Source: Aurifilum marmelostoma (Eukaryota > Ascomycota > Sordariomycetes > Diaporthales > Cryphonectriaceae). From it: a stretch of DNA of 64,000 nucleotides. Below are positions 44,577 to 57,362 of this stretch, in pieces. Every line of letters begins with the position of its first letter. Within the stretch, counting starts at the first letter, position 1. The stretch covers positions 795,001 to 859,000 of the forward strand of contig JAMXSV010000004.1 of NCBI GenBank assembly GCA_027559495.1, in the 5' to 3' direction. Below the pieces are notes generated by a model, which did not search any database, was not told where the DNA came from, and saw only the letters and a list, made by a program, of their open reading frames with translations. The position numbers and the translations under genes are program-made.

Positions 44577-47261
44577 TCACACAGCCATCGCCTCCGTCCT
44601 CAGCTCCAGATAGAAGGCAGCGAGGTCGTCCGCGGCCGTCATCTCGCCCTTGGCCCTCATGACCGTGGCCAATTTGGCCGTCACCTCCAGCTTCTTCTCG
44701 AGGTCCTCCACAGCCACATAGAGGTCAAAGGCGCGCTGCAGCGGGTCTATAGCCTTGGTCAGGTACTCTATTCTCACCTTCTCTGCGTCCTCGTCACCGT
44801 TGCTCCCCACCACTGCCAAGCCATCCTCTTTCTCGCCTTCATCCTCGTCCTCAGGCGTTTGGCAGTCTTGTCCCGCCGGCATTCTGGCCCCAGCTTGTCC
44901 CGCGATGCCGACGTACGCATCAGCGAGGCCCGAGTACATATTGGCCGCCAGGAAGGTAAAGTCAGACTCCAAACACCGCGGGAGGGCGGCGCGCAATAGA
45001 TCGGCAGCACCGTCATGATCACCAAGAGCGTTGAGGACGACGGCCAGCGCAGCGATGGACTGCCAGAGAAGGGCGGGCAGACCAGCCTTCCAGGACAGCG
45101 TGACGGCACGCACGGCGATCGAGAACCCTCGCTGCGGGCGGCCAGAGCGTTCAAATAGGTGTGCTTTCATGAGAAGAAGGCGTACGCGGAGCACGACGTC
45201 GGCACCGTGGCGACCGCCGCCGTCATGTGCCTCGGTGATGAGCCGATCGACTGTGTCAAAGGCAGCGCGGAAGTTGCCGCGGCGGACGAGGAGGTCAAAG
45301 TGGAGGGAGTCGGCGACAAAGACCAGGTCGGGCTCGTCGTCGCTCCTCGTCTGCAGGACCTGGCGCAGGATGAGCTCGGCTGCGTCGAGGTCACCGCGGT
45401 GGAGATCCCTGCGCAGCTTGACGAGGGCACGCAGCTTCTGACGGTACCTCTCAGACTTCCAGATGCGCAGGCAGTCGGGGTCTACGTTCTCAAGGAGCTC
45501 CAGGCCCATGTCGTACCTGCCGGCGCCGGTCAAAAGGCCAGCCAGACGGCAGGTGATCTTCAGGGTGTCGTCCAGGACGGCATTGCGCGCATGGCAGCGA
45601 AGAAACATGTCACAAAACATGTTGGCTAGGACTCCGACGCCGGCGCGGTCCCAAACGGTGATGTAGAGGGAAATCTGGGTGCCGAACATGTTGACAAGGC
45701 CGCGGCGCACGATAATATGCGAGCTGCGGGTGATGTTTTCAAGGGCGAGGGCGATGCTGCCACCGCCGGTCAGACCCTCCTTGGCCTCGGCCAGCAGGGC
45801 GGAGCACCAGGTCGACCACATGCCGGCCTCCTGGGCCTTCGCGCCGAGATATTTGAGGGTCTCGCGGCCGGCGGCAGACATGGTGCGGGCTGCAGAAGAC
45901 TCAACAAGGCGGGGATGCTGGAGGGTGAAGTTGTAGTAGAAGTTGAGGGCGAAATTAAGGCAGGTGATGTCCTGCTTCTGGCGGGCAGTGGCGATGGTCT
46001 CGAGGATGGAGGACATGGCATCTGTGTGGCAGCCAAAATCTTCCTGGAGGACTGCCAGGTTCAGCAGTGCATACTGATGATGTTCGCGGTCGCTGTTCTG
46101 CATGGTGTAGTCGAAGAAGCGGTGCAGGTACTCGAAGGAGGTAGGCTGGTCGCCGGACCTCCATGCTTCCAGAAACCTGATGGACAGGAGTCAGCTGTCG
46201 GTCTCTCTCTCTCCCCCCCCCCCCGTCGGAGCATCATGAAGGAAAGAAAGGATGTGAGGAAGGAACCGAAAACTTCCTCACCTGAGATAATATGCCAGCC
46301 TTGGGTTGGCATGACTGACCTCGAGCAGTCTAGAGAAGCGCTGCTGCAGCTCCTGAGGCACACGGACCCCCCATCCTGAAAGGCCGCATGCAGGTCAGCC
46401 AGATGTATTGACGACATTGGGAGAATAGAAGCCGCCGAGGATCAAAGGAAGGAAGGAGGAGGGCGGGCGGGCGGGCGGGCGGGCGGGCAGGCAGGCAGGC
46501 AGGCAATCTTACTCTGCATCTGGGCAACCTGGAACTCGATCAGGCCATCGATGTTGAGGGCGCTGGCAGGCGTGGGGGTGTTGTTGATGTCGCCGTAGAC
46601 AAAGTCCGGGACCCAGGCGCCCCATTCGGGAGGAGCGGCTGCCTCGAGGGCGGCACCGAAGGAGGACGGCGGTCGTGGACCAGGGGGTGGGACTACCACG
46701 ACGGGCCCAGTCGCAGGCGGTCGGCTGGCGATATATGACAAAGTCCCTCCACAGGCGGGAGGCGTTCAGGAAGGGGAGCCTCCTGAACTCGACATGGGCC
46801 CTGCGGGCGAACAGGCCGAGGGGGGAGTTTGGCAGCAGGGGGACGGTGGGGTCGAGCTCGGTGCCCTCGTCATGCTCGATCATGCGGCGGATCTCTTCCT
46901 TGGTGGCGATGATGGCGGGCAGGCCAAAGAAGAAGCGCTGCAGGGTGTCGAGGGAGTCGAGGTCCCACAGGCGGCTGATGAAGAGGTCCCAGAGCCTGCG
47001 GCCGGGGAGGCCAATGGCGGCGGGGATGGACTGCAGGAGAGACTCGAAGGGGGCGATGGATTCGATGAGCTTCAGATCCTGCTCGGCCCTCTGGAAGCGG
47101 CGCTGCGGGGCAGAGGGGATCTTGATGGCGATGGTGTGGGTGTGGCTGGCAAGGAAGGTGAGGATCGTGATGGTGGCTTCGGCTGGCACGGCACCCTCGC
47201 AGTAGATGGTCAGGAGAATAAGGAGGCCGATCTCCTTTGGGGCGAGGAAGCGGGGTGCCAT
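44577..47261 (-). CDS. APC5: Anaphase-promoting complex subunit 5
   Basis: Four exons: 47261–46697, 46638–46513, 46375–46282 and 46176–44577, totalling 2385 nt and 794 aa. Introns have gtagtc, gtaaga and gtgagg donors. The N-terminus (MAPRFLAPKEIGLLILLTIYC) and the block RFLEAWRSGDQPTSFEYLHR, FDYTMQNSDREHHQYALLNLA, DFGCHTDAMSSILETI match the Apc5 TPR-like core. The remainder is helical repeats, interrupted by an acidic insert near residue 710 (PEDEDEGEKEDG). Apc5 is a scaffold of the APC/C ubiquitin ligase, bridging the platform with Apc1 and Apc4 and supporting cyclin and securin turnover. Intron 2 contains a long tetranucleotide repeat. The first intron (58 bp, 46696–46639) is inferred from a required frame change and fits exactly. 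APC5 is another conserved member of the MAT flank. Confidence 0.94.
46451..46504 (+). repeat. GGGC/GGCA tetranucleotide repeat in APC5 intron 2
   Basis: Repeated gggc units switch to ggca units on the plus strand just inside the splice donor of APC5 intron 2 (donor at 46512). Likely length-variable. Confidence 0.85.
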
Positions 47262-50200
47262 GGTACGACGGGGTTGTCGGAACGCCGTGATGGACGGATG
47301 TGATGGGTGAATCACGATGAGGATTCGACGTGGGATCTGTATTTCTCGAGAGGGCGCGTTGTGTGGGCAGATGTCTTCTTTCCCAAGAAGACTGACACTA
47401 GGCCATCATCGTCAGGTCCTTCCCCCCCTTCATTCTTTCCTTCCCCGCCTCTACTCCGACACCAAGCAGGCTGAGGGACCACGCTGTTTGAGGCTTCTTT
47501 CTTGTAATTGATGGTGTGTGCGATTGTAGGAGCAAGACGGCTTCTCGGCCAAGAAAAAAATAATCCAAGGTTGAAGGTGTCGCGTCCGGGGACGGTGACG
47601 TTAGGCGTTGACGCGTGGCGGGGTTATTGCTCCAGAGACTCGTGCCCAGACACAAGGGAAGGTGGGGTCGGACTCGGGTGCTGGCCCTGAAGAAGGAGAT
47701 CTTGGTGAAGCTGCTGGACTCGCTGAAAATTTCCAATGATAAGATCAAACCGACAATGTGATTTTGATCAGATTTGAATTACGATTCCCGATTTTTCAAA
47801 ATTATTATCCCCAAGATTCAAGGCCAGAGCTGACGCGTGTGTTTCGTGTCAATCCGTACAGAGTTGGTTATGTAAGCACCAGCAGACATTCACGCACAAA
47901 CACACCAGAGCACCCATCGTGGTCGACTCCCTCGTCGGCAATGGAGCGAGTTGTGTATACAGCACCGATATGGCATGTCTATATGGGTTTTACACATCTC
48001 GCACCTGCTCTATGGTCACAAAGAATCACCTCAGCGCACGTCGCAGTGTAGCGACGATGGTATCGCGAGACCCATCTGCTGGAAGCAGCATCGCGCCGAG
48101 CCTCGACGGCCCAAATCTACCCACATCCTGGGATAACTTGTCGCGCCGAATCCAATGCACTCGGTCCCTTCGTCTCTGCTGTCCCGCGCGGTGCACTTCC
48201 TCAAAGCACACTGCTCCTCGACCTGTTTGTTGTAAGGTGAAGATTCGCAAATTGATCGCGAAAACTCATGGTTACACAAACTCTACAGGGATCAGCCGGA
48301 GGTACTAGAGTACACGATATTCCCGCTGCCACGGCGGTACTATGTTACATGGTCGGGGCATACAAGCTGCCCGGCACCACATGCAATCCATCGTCCTCGC
48401 TGTTTCTCCCCTCGGTCCAGACGAACCAATACCGCCTGCACACGAAGCTCTCCCTCCCCCTCGCCTGCCGCTGTTGCTACCGTAACCACACCTCTGCTGG
48501 TCCTCTGGCTTCCCCACCCACACACACACCTACATATTACTCTTTTCAGAATTCCTTGCAGGAGGTGATGAGCATGTTGCAGGGTTCGACAGTGGTGGGA
48601 GCCTCATCTGTAGATCATCATGTACACCCCGAGTACACCCCGGGGCGACCAAGTGCCCTCTCTTCCAACCGAGCCGGGCCTGCACACTGATCCCGATTAT
48701 GGGGTATGACAGCTGCCACTACTCTGTCAATGGCCTGACGATGATCCTCCTTATCGACCAATCTCGACAGGACATGTTTTCGTGGTGACATTGAGGTTGG
48801 TTGCATTGTGGGTGCCCAATGGTGGCTGCACCTAGGAGACGACAAGCGATGGAGGGGGTCTGCCATCAGACAGGTACCTCCCCTGGCGAGTACTTGTACA
48901 AGGATAGCGGAAGGAAAAGCAGAAACCTCGTGTTGGAGCCCTGTATGGCGTAATCTCGCCCCCTCTTTCGCTTCGGACGGCAGAGTTGTGGTCTTGATGG
49001 TGGTGGTGGACGGGGCATAGTTGCTCCATGTGTCGCACACAGGCGTCCGCATGACCTGGAGTGGTATCCAGTCCCGAACCTCTCACACCCATTTTCCCCT
49101 TGTACACTGGCCTGCCAACACATAACCTGTACTGTGTGCATGCGGCTATTCGCCACCGTGTTGACCCCATTCTCGTGCGTCACTCCTCCTCCTCCTCCTC
49201 CTTCTTCTCTTCCAATGTATCATTTTGTGATGGCTCGTTGAGGAGCTCACTAGTGTAGGTCTGCCCAAGGTAGGGGGGGGCAGGGGGTCGATGCAGGAGG
49301 TACAGTACAGCGAGGAGGCTAGCGACGAGGGAGAATAGAATAAATAATTAAAGCGAGAGAAAGAATGGAATACCCCATCGGTCCTAGCCATATATTGGTA
49401 TCCACCTTGGTACCGTCGCAGACTAACATTCCTTGATGCGACGACAGAAATACCTACACATCACAATAAAGTACGTACATGAACCTCACATCACGATCCC
49501 TGGTCGTGCTTGTGGGTGTGGGTGTGTGCGCGGGACCACCTGCTGCGAACCTCTGGCTCGGCATGATCGTGCGATACAGGCAACTAGCGGTGAGGGCGGT
49601 TCGCACCAGGCTGGCTGGGCATCCATCCATCTCCCATCTATTCATCACAAATCGCACGCAGCTAAGTGGTGCGAACCGCCCGGCTCCCTTTCGCCCCGTC
49701 CACTTTTCGAACCCCCCCCCCCCAAAACATGAGAGCGCACAGAAGGGAAAAGGGTGGTGGGGAATTCCGGCTAGAGTGTTTTGTGCATGCACTGGAAAAA
49801 TATGCACAGAGATATCACACCGGAAACCACGGCAACTTGGAGCCGTCCAGCGCTACGTAGCCGAGATTCATTGGGCCCCGGAAGAAGCCAAGCAGGGTGG
49901 GGGAGAGGGGGATTGAAGGCGAGCCGCAAAAACACAAGGTGAAAGATACTTGGGATCATGATGGAGGGTACAACGAGTACAACGAGGGCGACACGAAGAG
50001 CCAACCCCCCTCTTTCCACCCTCCCTCCCGCTGATTGCGTGGGATCTCACACCCACCGTAGACAAGGGAAAGAAAGGGAGGGGGAAAGTGGCCATGGTCG
50101 TGGTCCTCCTCCTCTCCCCCCCCTCCTCGCCTCGTCTTTCCCTGTTCCCTCTCTCTCTCTCTCTCTCCACACACACACACACACATCATAGTTCCCAAAG

Positions 50201-53200
50201 TGGTACGTAACCCACAGTTCTGATGAGGTGCCCATCTTTCTTGGATCATTGCCGGGGAAGGAACTCCTATTGCCGGTGCAGGCGAGGGGGTGTCCCCGCT
50301 CTGGAAATGCTCATTCCCGCGGAAATATCTCAGTCTGTGTATGTGTATGTATGTACGTACATTGTAGGATTTCGCTTCTGCACTGGCAGCACCGGCAGGC
50401 GGAGCCGGGAGCTGGGCCCGCTGGATCGTGCCCATGGGGAACACAAGAGGAAGCGAGAACGAAAAAAGAGACCCCATAATAGATGTCCCGGGGGACAGGG
50501 TGAGGTGAAAAAAAAAAAAAAAAAAAAAAAAAAAGCCAAGACATCAGTCAGCCGTGGAATACAGTACTTAGGTAATCTGAGCCTGACCCGATTCTGTTTC
50601 TGGGCATGCACACGTGCACATACCACACACAGCGCCCGGGAGATGGGCTCTCCTGCAAAGACCAAGCCGCGGAGTATCAATCACCACAACAGACAGGAAT
50701 ACGGCCAGGACAATATAGTCTTTTGACCTATTTTAGATGCTCGCCTCCTTCTAGATCGATTACATAGTAATGGATTAGTCTATTATATTAGTAAGAAGAT
50801 AGTTCCTTGGCCGACGACAGTAGGAATATAACGCCAACGTAGCTAGCAAGATGCGGCTGTTTAGGAAGGGGGAAGAGGAGGAAAAAAGGGGGGGGGGGGG
50901 GGGGCGTGGTCCGGCCCATGATGATAAGGCCGACATGTTCGCATTTCGATTCAGGCCAAGGAGCAGTAGTAGAGTCAAGCCAACCTCAGAATATATGGTA
51001 AAATGCTCTTTTGTGAACCTTATTCCCCATCCTTTCCAAAGTTTAATATGGCAGGGTTTGTGATCAGCGACCCTTATCGGGCACGAGGGCATCACCGTCC
51101 CTGCGCGTGTAAAAAAAAAAAAAAAAAAAAAGTTCCGGAATAGTTCCTATCACGAGAATCCCAGCACGAGAACACATAAATACCGCAGAGCTGCACCGAG
51201 GCACAATAATTATTTATCTATCAATCAATCCTTTCCTTCTCATCTTCCACGCGTTGCCTCTCGGTGATCGAATATCAAACAAGCTTTGCTTGGTCGGTTC
51301 CGTCCAGAGGAGGCGACATGGGATCCGGGGTGGGTGCCCGGACCTCCGTATGGGGCACTATATGGCCGCCCTCCAGACGCGACAACGCAGTGCAATTCCA
51401 GATATGTCATATCAGGTACTCATTTTCCACGGATTCAAGCATCCGGTACAATTAGACAGCGTGAGTATGTGCAGCGGATCAAGACAAAAAAAATTGGAGC
51501 ATAGCCTAAATCCTGAGCTGTTGCGGTAGTGTCGCGAGGGACTGCATCCCTTGTACCATACTGATGCTTGAGAGCAGCGCTAGCAATGCCGAGATCACGG
51601 TCCATCAACCCCCCCCCCCCCGCGGGGGCCCCCAATGATCCTCCAGCAGCATTTTAGGGGAAATGAAAAAGAGATCCTTCCGAACAGCACGGTCCAGAGC
51701 CAAGGAATGAAGAACCATCATCACCAAGAACCCCGATTCGAGCCCAGGCTTACGTCGGCGGAGAACGGAATCATGTTCCGCACCATGGATACCCTCAACT
51801 GCTTACGGACGGAAAACATTCCACACCATGTCGGCCAGAGATCCTTCTTGTGCGACAGCAGTCATCCTCAATAGCTACCATGTCTTTCATTCGCGAGGCG
51901 ATCTTCGGCCGAAGAGATTCGGGGTGACGCGCTGCAGACGAATGCGACCGACGGGAATCGGAAAACTGTCTCCTGAGTCAAACAGCCCGTGCGACATATA
52001 CACCACGTACATTTCACGGCAGTCTTTGTACCTTTGATCAGGACACTGGGTACCACCGCCACACGCGGGGCCGGGACCGGTGAACCACAAGAGCTTCCAC
52101 TGCGCAGCCTGATCGGTGCGCCTATGACCAGTATTCTGGGTGTACCCTAAGTATCAGGCACTTTTTCCTTCCTTGGGAGGCAAAGGCTATGACCCTGTCG
52201 TCACGAATTACGAGAATTATGGTGTGGCAAATCCCAGAGACAGCTTCACTCCCACGCACTCCCGACGCCGCTGAAATCACCCAGAGAGCTGCGCAGGGGT
52301 CGCACCGGCCCATGAGTGATATCACTCACTGCCTCCATGATGGCCCGTACGACGTGGTCGGTGTGCGGGCGATAGCATCAGGGGACTGGGCAGGGGTAAG
52401 GCACAAGGTCTCTCGCACACGGGACAAAGAAGAAAAAAATACCTCTGGTTGTACAGACGACGAGTGCAGCATTTCGCCTTTCCCCCGGGGGCTGGAAGGC
52501 AGGGCACAGCCTGATGGCTCGTCCGAAGCACAACAGCAGCCCCTGTGCGCCCACACACGGAAAAGCCTCTCATCGCGTCGTGGCAAAGGTGTCACAAAGA
52601 GTAAGCAGCAAGGCCAGCCGAGGTTTTTCGGGCACGCGCAAGCTGCGTCTTTTACAAATCGTGGCAGCCGTGTCACCATCATGGGCAAAAATACCCATAT
52701 CCTTCGGGGGAATACAGAGTCTACGCCCCCCCCCCCCACGGAAGCTACTTGATATGCAAATGTGACTCAATAGTCTGCTGCTGTGCTCCCTACAGGAAGA
52801 TAGGGATGACCCGGTCGACATTGGACATGGCCACCGCCGTGACGGAGGCCGGCGAGCAGCAGGCTGGGCGGAGACCACGGATCCCGTAGCCAGGGTCCCT
52901 TCCCACCGTGTCACAAAAAGAATGTGAGCGCGTCAAAGAGGACATCCCTCCCCCGTGCCCTCTCAAAAGCACGCCTCTCGTGTCATACAAGCAACCCAGC
53001 ATCCTCCACCCACCCATCCATCCATCCCACACCAGGGGCTGCTGAGCGGTGTGAGTGAGTGGATGAGTGACGGATGAGGCCACCAGCCAGGTATGTCGTC
53101 CCATGGTAGGACATTGCCACCAGGTTCGATCCCGGGAGAATGAGGGGTTCAGGTATCACAGAGACGATGGTCCAAAGTACTGACCGAGACGGTCACACAA

Positions 53201-55950
53201 AGAACCGGAAAGACCCCAAGCCGGTGAGAATGGGGCCGGTCTCTCCACGCGGCCCAGTCACGTACGGAGGGCGCGGTAGGACAAAGAGGATAGCATCACG
53301 GCCGTATCGTAAGCGGCTGCGCGGTGGCGGTCTCGATGATTGATCGCATCGTGCAGGTGGGGAGGAGGGCCCAGGCCCGAGCTGGAAGAGGGTGTGAATC
53401 GGAAGCGACAGACGAGATGATTGATGGCTTTTTGGGAAAGGAAAAAAAAAAAAAAAACAAAAAAAAACTGGATGTGTAGGACCAAGTGAGGAGGTGACGA
53501 CGCATCAAGACCAGCCAGTGAGAAAAAGTGACGGAGCGCCGGCGCAGCGATATGGGGCAACTCGTGCTGAGGGAGTCTGGACCTCCCTCCCCACCTCGGA
53601 ACCAGTGAGTGACGCAGAGACAGCACATCATGGAGCCTTAGCATCGCCCTGCATTCCCCCATGTCTCTCAGCCGGCTGCGGTTGCCCTGGGATATAATTT
53701 TTATTTGTTTTGTTTTCTGTCATATTATAAAATTGCTTCTTCTCTTATGGTCTCCATCGCGGTGAGGGAATACGTACCCATGAGCTGTACGTGTGAGTGG
53801 TGAGTTGTCGAAGAGGGGGAGGGGCGGGTTGGTACTGTTGTTGTCCATCCGGCGCTCACAGCGTTTCATGTGGAATTGTTTCTTTTGGTCCCAGGCGAAT
53901 CAATTGGGCGGGATTGCATATGCTGCATGATGGGTGCCAGCAAGACCACACATTGAGCGCGCCAGGTGGCGTTGGGGAGGGGGGAGGTGGTGAGGGGAAT
54001 GGGAGGGCACGTCACGTCGCAGTGTCACCGTCACATGCAGAGACAAGTCCCATCCCCCATCCCCCCCCCCCGCTGTCCTTTATTTCTGTCATACCTCCTA
54101 CAGCGCCAGCCTCGTTCTTTTCTGGCGGTTCGGGGGGGGGGAACGGGAGGCAAAATTGAGGTGTACGTTCCGGCCAGTTTCAAGGACAAGGTCCAACATG
54201 GAAAGGGAAAAAAACAAAAAAAGACTTGTCGCAGAAAGTAAATTTCCTTGCCCCTTTTCACCCTCCTGGTGGGAATAAAAGGTTAGTCTGGATCAGAGCC
54301 TGCCTTGGCCCATCATTTACCAGAGATCCAGCAGTTCTCCCCCCCCCCCCCCTCCTCCCTCCCGCCGGCTTCCCGGCCGGAACCAGGCGCCCAGAGAATT
54401 ATGGCCCCACCTGTCAACTGTTTAGACCCAGAGGGCCCGCCCGCCAGCGCTAGCAGCTGCCCAGAGGCCCAGAGGCCCCAGTCCAAGGTTCCAGGGTCGA
54501 CACGAAGGCCCCCCCCCCCCCCTAACCCCTGCCCGTGAACAAGTAGCAAACACGCATACACAGACACGCCATCCCACCAACATCACCACCACCAACCCTC
54601 CCCCTTTCTGGGCATTAGCTCTTGTAATCGTAGGTGTCAAGCAGCCGGAGGGCGGGGGAAAGAACGCTACGTGTCGCCGAACAGCTCGCGCCAACTGTAT
54701 ATTCCCATCACGTACCCACCCTTTCCCCCCCCCCTCTCTCTCCCCAAGCGCAGGATGGCCCCATTCCGGCCCGTACCGGTCAGGGGTAGCAAGAGTTAGT
54801 TTGCTGTTGAAGAAAGCAAGAGAGAGAGAGAGACAGAGAGAAGGGGGCGGGAGGAGAGGATTCGGAAAGAGGGCGGATAGAGTGCAGTGGGACGAGAAGT
54901 AGGAAGTGGCAAAGGCGTGTAGATACACACACACACACACATAGAGAGAGAGAGAGGGCGGGAGAGAGAGAGCCAGAGATGGGACAAAGAAAAGAGGGAA
55001 GCACAACAAGCTACAGGCATGGCCTAACGGGGGAATTTGGAGGGGGGAACACAGACAGCAAACAAAACCCACCGATGAAAATCGAGAATGGTAGGGGACC
55101 GGCTGCCGGGGCTGACATGCGGATCGCAGATCGCTTCCTTCAGTGGTGGACAGCACAGGACAGGACCAGGGTGGGGGAGGGGAGGAATGGTTCTGGCCGG
55201 AGAAAAAGAAAAACAGGTGAGACGTGGCGGTAGAATTCCTAAAAGGAGGGTGAGGGTTCCGTTGTCAAATGTGATGTATATAAAATAGAAATAATCAGAA
55301 TATATCCGAAGAGGGGGGAAAAAAAAGGACAGAGAACATGAGCGAGGTACCTCTGACTTTCACAGGAAATACAAAACCTCGTCACGCAGATGATGAACCA
55401 GTACCCTTCGCTACCCACCCTTCAACCACACCCCTCCCCCCCCAGCAAAGGTCAGCGAGCCTGTTGGCCCAGCGAATCCGCTCGTAAATGATATCTGTTG
55501 GACCGCGTCAATGGTTCGCCCTGGTGTTACTGTTCATGCGGATGGTAGCCCTTTCTCATACAGAGGCCCTCTGGCGGCCCCAGCGCCTGATTGATCTCCC
55601 CCCCCCCGCCTCTCTCTCCTCTCTCATCTTCCCTCTCTCTCTCTCTCTCTCTCCCTCTCTCTCTTTGTCTGTCTGTGTGTTTATGTGTGTGTGTGTGTGT
55701 GTTCAACCCTCAATGAACATATCTTGCCCGCATCTTCCTCCCCAGTCTCCTCTCTTGTCTGTCCTCCTTCTTCCTGTCCCGTCTCTCCATCGCTCCCCCC
55801 TTCCCCAGACCCAAACACCTACACACCCAAATACACATACAGCGTCTTTGAACCCCCTCTCATCTTGCTTCCTTTCTGGAACCCATCAGTGTCTCCCTTA
55901 GCCAACGTGGAGACACTGCGTAAGAGGGCTTCAGTAAAATTTTTACCGTC
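47262..55950. other. Long gene-poor region with simple repeats
   Basis: 8.7 kb without a supportable gene. It contains an A27 run (50508–50534), a G18-class run near 50889, an A21 run (51111–51131), an A-rich tract at 53440–53467, CA runs near 50166 and 54925, a GA tract near 54945 and CT/GT runs near 55630–55700. Open frames are short or follow repeats; the one at 52189–52752 has no domain. The last 200 bp before 55951 are CT-rich leader. Confidence 0.55.
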
Positions 55951-57173
55951 ATGGCATCATCGTCGTCGGCCTCGTCGTCGGCCCAGCGGCCCATCAGACC
56001 AGCAAACAGGGCCCCGGGCTACAACAGACCAAAGAATGCCGCAGCGTCCACGGGCGGCCCGTCAGCCACAACAGGCGGCCCGCAGCAGCCCCGACAATAC
56101 GTCAGCGACGGGGACCTGACCGACAAGACCTCGTGGGCATACCGCCGGGAGATCGTAAAGCACCGCCTGGCCTCGCTCCCGTTCTGGCAGATCGAGCCTG
56201 CGCTGACGGCGGAGCTCGGCCCGCTCATCGCAGACAAGGAGCGGCGCGGCGAGAAGGTGGACGTTGCGAGGATGGAGTGGTACACCAGCGAGAGCATTGC
56301 CAGGATCAGGGGTGCCTGGCTGGAGGTGGTCGTGTGGCACAACGGCTTGGGTAGCATCCCGGGGCGTTCCGCGCGCTGGCGACATGAGGACCCCACAGTC
56401 CCGCAGGACTGGCGCGCCAAGCTGAGCCGGCCCAGCGGCATGTACGAGAAGATGGTCTTTGCGCTCTGGGGCATCTTCCACCCGGCCGTCCGCCCGCCGA
56501 CGTCGGGCTGCCGCAGCGTCGACGACCGCCGGAGCCACGAGCTCACGCGCATCGTCGTCAGGAACATCTGGCGGCGGCTGGGCGTCTGGGACATCCGCTG
56601 GGGCAAGCAGCCCGGCGACACCTGGAAGCACGAGCGGCCCCTGTCCGACTTCCTCGACGACCCCATCCACTACGAGCTCGAGTCCACCGACATCATGCCC
56701 AAGTACGACCACAGCGCCCCGCTGCTGTCCTACTTCCCCATCCTCAGCGGCGAGGTGCTGCAGCCGGGACCCAGCCTCAAGGGCAAAGAACCCGAGTCCT
56801 CCTCCTCCCGCCCCGGGGCCCCCAAGCTGAAGGTCTACCACAGGAAGAAATATCCCCCCCCCTGGTCAGACCCCCTTCCTCGTCTTCTTCGTCTGCTTCT
56901 TCTTCATCTTCATCTTCTTCATCTTCTTCTTCATCTGCTTCTGCTTCTACTGCTGCTACCACCACCACCACCACCTCCCCAGCGGCGGCCAAGACTTCAC
57001 GGTCGGCCAAGCGCCCATGCCCGAGCACCGACCCCTGTGCCTCGGAGGGCACCAAGGAGGACGAACGCCCCCGCCGCCAGAGGAAGCTTAGCACCCCGGG
57101 CGGGGACCGCGACGAGTACTGGCGCGAACGGTCGGGCACGTCCGACAAGATTGACTTTTGGAGCGTGGTCTAG
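55951..57173 (+). CDS. Orphan basic protein, frame broken at a C9 run
   Basis: Unrecognised family. The start ATG (55951) opens a Ser/Ala/Gly-rich N-terminus, then a folded-looking domain at about residues 60–275 rich in Trp and Arg (TSWAYRREIVKHRLASLPFW; WLEVVVWHNGLGSIPG; MVFALWGIFHPAV; IVVRNIWRRLGVWDIRWG). After HRKKYP the frame crosses a C9 run (56854–56862). The annotated frame then becomes an unlikely Leu/Pro run, while the next frame gives a Ser-rich linker, basic patches (KTSRSAKRP, RPRRQRKL) and a clean end SGTSDKIDFWSVV at TAG 57173. One more C (or two fewer) makes a single frame of about 407 aa. This is probably a base-count error. Nuclear localisation is plausible from the basic clusters. 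Function unknown. Confidence 0.7.
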
Positions 57174-57316
57174 AGGTGTGGTGAATACAGACGGACAGTA
57201 GTGTTGGCTTTTTTTTGGGGGTTATTTCTTTGGGTATTGACAGGGCGACGACGTCTCTCAATAGCGTTGGTGTTTAGGAGCATCAACAAGTCGTCTTGAA
57301 GGGTTGGCTTTTAGGT

Positions 57317-57362
<46 letters not shown>

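Noticed and set aside
52189..52752. A 187-codon plus-strand frame
   Set aside because: Composition is random-like and it ends in a C run; no homologous motif.
53040..53150. A tRNA-like T arm (ggttcgatccc)
   Set aside because: No A box and no complementary acceptor stem at the right distance.
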